A stretch of DNA of 64,000 bases from Cytophagales bacterium (GTDB lineage: Bacteria > Bacteroidota > Bacteroidia > Cytophagales > Flammeovirgaceae): the NCBI GenBank assembly GCA_025056215.1, contig JANWWC010000002.1, positions 124,001-188,000 on the forward strand, written 5' to 3'. Shown here piece after piece: positions 62,401-64,000 of this stretch. The notes beneath the pieces were generated by a model. It searched no databases. It was not told the DNA's origin and was given only the letters and a program-made list of their open reading frames with translations. The position numbers and the translations under genes were made by a program. The first letter of the stretch is position 1; each line of letters begins with the position of its first letter.

Positions 62401-63090
62401 TCTGAAAACACCATTATTGTTTTTAAAGAGCAAATTCTTATCAGGAGCGTGGTTAGCAATAAATAAATCGAGGTCTCCATCGTTATCATAGTCTCCCCAT
62501 GCAATCGCTTGCGCTTTCCCTGCAAAGTTTGCGACATCTCCTGCAACTACTTCTTCAAATTGTCCATTTCCGAGGTTAGCAAACAACATATTTGCTTCAA
62601 ACTCGTTTGCTATAAGAAGATCTAAATCGCCATCGTTGTCATAATCTACCCAGGTAGCCGCATTTGTGGTTTGATTTCTTTCTCCAATAGGTTTAATATT
62701 AAGCCGAAGGAATGTTCCGTCTCCATAATTATAATGTAGAGTAGATTTTTTATAATCGTACTTACCAATAAAAACATCTTCGTTTCCATCATTATCAAAA
62801 TCTCCCCAGTTGCTCATAGAGGACTCTGCACGCGCTGAACCAGATGTGAAAGGGAGATTGTTCAAAAAAGTGAAATTACCATTATCATTTCTGTAAAAAC
62901 GGTCAGGAGCGCTTGAATTAGTAAATAATAAATCTAAGTCGCCATCTTTATCGTAATCTACCCATGAAACCCCGTAGGTTCTTTCAGCATCCGTTCCGAT
63001 GTGTCCACTTGTAATGCGAGAAAACTGAGCATAAGCGTGATAAATGAAAGACCCATAGAGGGCGCTTATTAAACATACAACTTTCTTCAT
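59488..63090 (-). CDS. large T9SS surface protein: FG-GAP/VCBS, UnbV, cupredoxin, FnIII and plant-type LRR
   Basis: The 1200-residue protein has a signal peptide and then at least six FG-GAP/VCBS repeats with DxDxDGxxD calcium loops (WVDYDKDGDLDLLF, WGDFDNDGNEDVFI, WVDYDNDGDLDLLI and others). An ASPIC/UnbV domain follows (ASSGYCAQGQSTPHFGVG), then a cupredoxin-like domain with all type-1 copper ligands visible (NHPTV, YYCQIHG, then M), a FnIII-like segment (SAPEELNAYSI), eleven 24-residue plant-type LRRs plus two irregular ones (IPxxLGxLxxLxxLxLxxNxLxG pattern), and a type IX sorting domain ending in GFYLVKIQNG and KRLIKK. It is probably a large adhesin or sugar/metal-binding surface protein. 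Confidence 0.88.
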   Translation of the reverse strand: MKKVVCLISALYGSFIYHAYAQFSRITSGHIGTDAERTYGVSWVDYDKDGDLDLLFTNSSAPDRFYRNDNGNFTFLNNLPFTSGSARAESSMSNWGDFDNDGNEDVFIGKYDYKKSTLHYNYGDGTFLRLNIKPIGERNQTTNAATWVDYDNDGDLDLLIANEFEANMLFANLGNGQFEEVVAGDVANFAGKAQAIAWGDYDNDGDLDLFIANHAPDKNLLFKNNNGVFRIVEGFPLNTDIARSTSASWGDYDNDGDLDLFVANLGPSDGVGEPNFLYRNDGNDIFTKITTGAIATDANPSRGSAWADYDNDGDIDLFVQNDGFANVLYINNGNGTFTKSSYDWTGSHGIAFADFDNDGFLDFASANRYGSRINGLYKNTLANGNKYLFVKPILTETNRSGIGVIVKIKAAGKWQMRQITASSGYCAQGQSTPHFGVGTATIIDSVMVYFPTSGKWVVLTNVSPNQTITVREPRRADYSIRIGNNFYDPDTLTIRAGEVVEFVWIEGNHPTVSTNNKWPTFTLSSTNPIYQISDSLTSIIGQYPYYCQIHGTPTSGMGGQINVIAADTVVSAPEELNAYSIANNANYMFWLDKSMEDSFMIERSLYEDSAFVQIGSVRRNQNFFTDNTALPNTVYFYRVRAKFGTIYSPYSNVKRARTSAIEWIQDSLALVALYDSTKGIQWYDQWDLTEPFNTWIGVTTNEDRRVTSLRLRYNDLDGKIPPQLGNLTELERLDLSKNFLKGSIPSSLGRLTKLKRLYLDENELTGTIPDSLGLLPELEDIILSYNRLTGTIPNTFARSNSIQYIEVSSNQLSGSLPDSLGYTPNLVGLYLDGNNFSGSIPVSYRNLTRLQDLYLSANNLSGNIPLFLGSMTSLVRLYLDSNQFVGTIPDTLRHLTNLERLYLNDNQLTGTIPSWIGNLTQLRRLFLDNNQLSGQIPTSIGNLSILERFYVHRNQLSGEVPSSLVNLPLERLLLHHNQFTKLPDFSNVTSLDSFSVAHNRLTFTSIYPNLNKLKYPINYAPQAKVTIDRVISGTAGGDYVFNVPVDTSISRIIYTWTKNGVDTTSGDRYFFRIERAQLYDTGIYVCLITHPDVPGLTLSSGNFEFRLSEGAVVTGLNKDGISQLFVYPNPFSDYLIIEFEGNIERDATLVLYDVMGTPLWKTTLAELAVHIPTENLPKGFYLVKIQNGTQTVTVKRLIKK
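60046..60975 (-). repeat. leucine-rich-repeat array, 72-base period
   Basis: Eleven regular 24-residue plant-type LRRs and two irregular ones are encoded in about 930 bases. The consensus is LxxLYLDxNxLxGxIPxxLGNLTx. Conserved positions recur at 72-base intervals on the minus strand; copies differ at the DNA level. Confidence 0.85.
61990..63000 (-). repeat. FG-GAP/VCBS repeat array
   Basis: Near-repeated segments encoding WxDYDNDGDLDLF(I/V)AN stand at about 62137, 62310, 62466, 62622, 62780 and 62937. Spacing is close to 156 bases with some variation. They belong to the surface-protein gene and reflect module duplication. Confidence 0.8.
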
Positions 63091-63155
63091 ACATTAAAAA
63101 TTTGCTGGTTGTAAAATTAGCTTTAAATTTGCAAACAATATTCAAAATTTTGCTG

Positions 63156-64000
63156 TCAAAAAAAAGAGTTTTTGCTCTTAAACAACGAATTTAATTTGTT
63201 TAATAAATTTCGAAGTTTTTCTTTTAAAATAAATAAAATAAAAAAAATATAAAGTCTAATTTTGTGCTTAGCTACTATGTACAAAACTTTTTCTTTCCAT
63301 GTCATAGAGCGTAATTGTGTAAGCAATGTTGCAAGTTTAGATGCTGTCTCGAATTTATGAGTAAGCACAGCCATTTGAAAGTAATAACTCACTGTTAAAG
63401 CAAGTGCATGATGTTCTTCCGTGGATTCATTTTGCAAAAATGCTTTATTGCAAACAATCCACGTACTCTCTAAATAAGAGACATTATCTTTTTTATAAAA
63501 TCCTGAACGATGTGAATTGGCTACTACTCGCTTATATGTAAGCACTTCAGGCAAAAAAGCATATTTAAAAATTTTAGCAGACCGTACCCAAAAATCATAA
63601 TCTTCATATACTAACGATTCATCATAACCATTCAACTTTTCTAATACTTCTCTTCGAATCATCATAGAAGAAGCGGAAATGACTTGTTTGCCCAAAACAT
63701 GTCGATACACTTCACCGCTTGGAGGATAAGCTACGATTTGGTTTTCTTTATTTCGCTTGTAAAATGTGCCTATCGGTTTTCCTTGTTCGTCAATCATGAG
63801 AACATCAGAATAGCTTACTCCCCACTTTTCTCCCAGATTTTCTAAATGTTCTACTTGCTTAGCAACTCTTTGAGGAACCATCAAATCATCAGTAGCAAAA
63901 TCAATAATATATTTCCCTTTCGACATTCTAAAACCCTGATTGAAGGACTTACAATTGCCCATATTTTTTTCGTGTAAAATAAGAAGGTCCTCAGGAAAAG
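63156..64000 (-). CDS. family 2 glycosyltransferase (5' truncated by window end)
   Basis: The frame stays open to the window edge, through PEDLLILHEKN just upstream of an internal Met at 63962, so the true start lies beyond base 64000. Conserved GT2 features are SFNQGFRMSKGKYIIDFATDDLMVPQRVAKQVEHLE and VSYSDVLMIDEQGKPIG, followed by a receptor-domain stretch (YDESLVYEDYDFWVRSAK). A Lys-rich C-terminus ends it. It is probably a surface-polysaccharide glycosyltransferase. The LRR surface-protein gene follows after 65 bases on the same strand. Confidence 0.9.
   Translation of the reverse strand, partial: FPEDLLILHEKNMGNCKSFNQGFRMSKGKYIIDFATDDLMVPQRVAKQVEHLENLGEKWGVSYSDVLMIDEQGKPIGTFYKRNKENQIVAYPPSGEVYRHVLGKQVISASSMMIRREVLEKLNGYDESLVYEDYDFWVRSAKIFKYAFLPEVLTYKRVVANSHRSGFYKKDNVSYLESTWIVCNKAFLQNESTEEHHALALTVSYYFQMAVLTHKFETASKLATLLTQLRSMTWKEKVLYIVAKHKIRLYIFFILFILKEKLRNLLNKLNSLFKSKNSFF

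Overview
The window is a gene-dense, AT-rich chromosomal segment of a member of the phylum Bacteroidota, most likely of the order Cytophagales. Several things point there. TAnnTTTG promoter -7 elements recur. Type IX secretion (T9SS) C-terminal sorting domains are present. So are many SpII lipoproteins, WG-repeat and FG-GAP/LRR surface proteins, menaquinone (menC) and lipid A (lpxK) genes, carboxynorspermidine dehydrogenase and SpoIIE-type PP2C phosphatases. I cannot name a genus from sequence alone. No stretch longer than about 250 bases lacks a gene, and I saw no insertion sequence, prophage, CRISPR array or rRNA.

Layout. 1-4.3 kb: the 3' part of an SF1 helicase, a lone receiver domain overlapping hemF, a parB without parA, a nucleotidyltransferase-fold protein and a small orphan gene. 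4.4-9.2 kb: a trans-sulfuration enzyme, an inositol-phosphatase-like enzyme, a membrane metallophosphoesterase and carboxynorspermidine dehydrogenase. 9.4-16.3 kb: four envelope or periplasmic proteins of unknown role (TPR protein, HEXXH membrane protein, lipoprotein, membrane-anchored propeller-like protein). 16.3-25.5 kb: rpsO, a SlyD-like FKBP, a PyrR-like phosphoribosyltransferase, an aminotransferase/lipoprotein/cysS group, fbp, an orphan sugar-binding lipoprotein, an Xaa-Pro aminopeptidase and a small lipoprotein. 25.7-30.7 kb: a PP2C phosphatase, a WG-repeat protein and, divergent from it, a cNMP-sensor/pseudo-ATPase fusion. 30.7-37.1 kb: a secreted GH42-like hydrolase, menC and a large tandem-duplicated surface protein. 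37.1-42.3 kb: an mreB-mreC-cheR-SDR operon lacking mreD, then a PP2C phosphatase with a STAS-like partner.

42.4-51.6 kb: an Ig-like lipoprotein, then a tightly overlapping polysaccharide operon (flippase, GT2, methyltransferase, GT4, polymerase/ligase, WecG/TagA-type GT, second polymerase/ligase). 51.6-55.3 kb: a minus-strand group of lpxK, NadR-like kinase, RluA-type pseudouridine synthase and carbonic anhydrase, plus a tRNA-Arg/tRNA-Ser pair. 55.5-59.4 kb: a NUMOD4/HNH gene, a T9SS-exported putative metalloprotease and a GH28-like hydrolase in near-overlapping array. 59.5-64 kb: a 1200-residue T9SS surface protein (FG-GAP, UnbV, cupredoxin, FnIII, plant-type LRR) and a truncated GT2.

Most of the content is housekeeping plus envelope and secretion biology. 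The loci most likely to hide something undescribed are four: the cNMP/pseudo-ATPase fusion beside the WG-repeat protein, the PP2C/STAS-like pair, the mosaic 1200-residue surface protein, and the HEXXH membrane protein. None of these is proven novel here, since no database search was possible.
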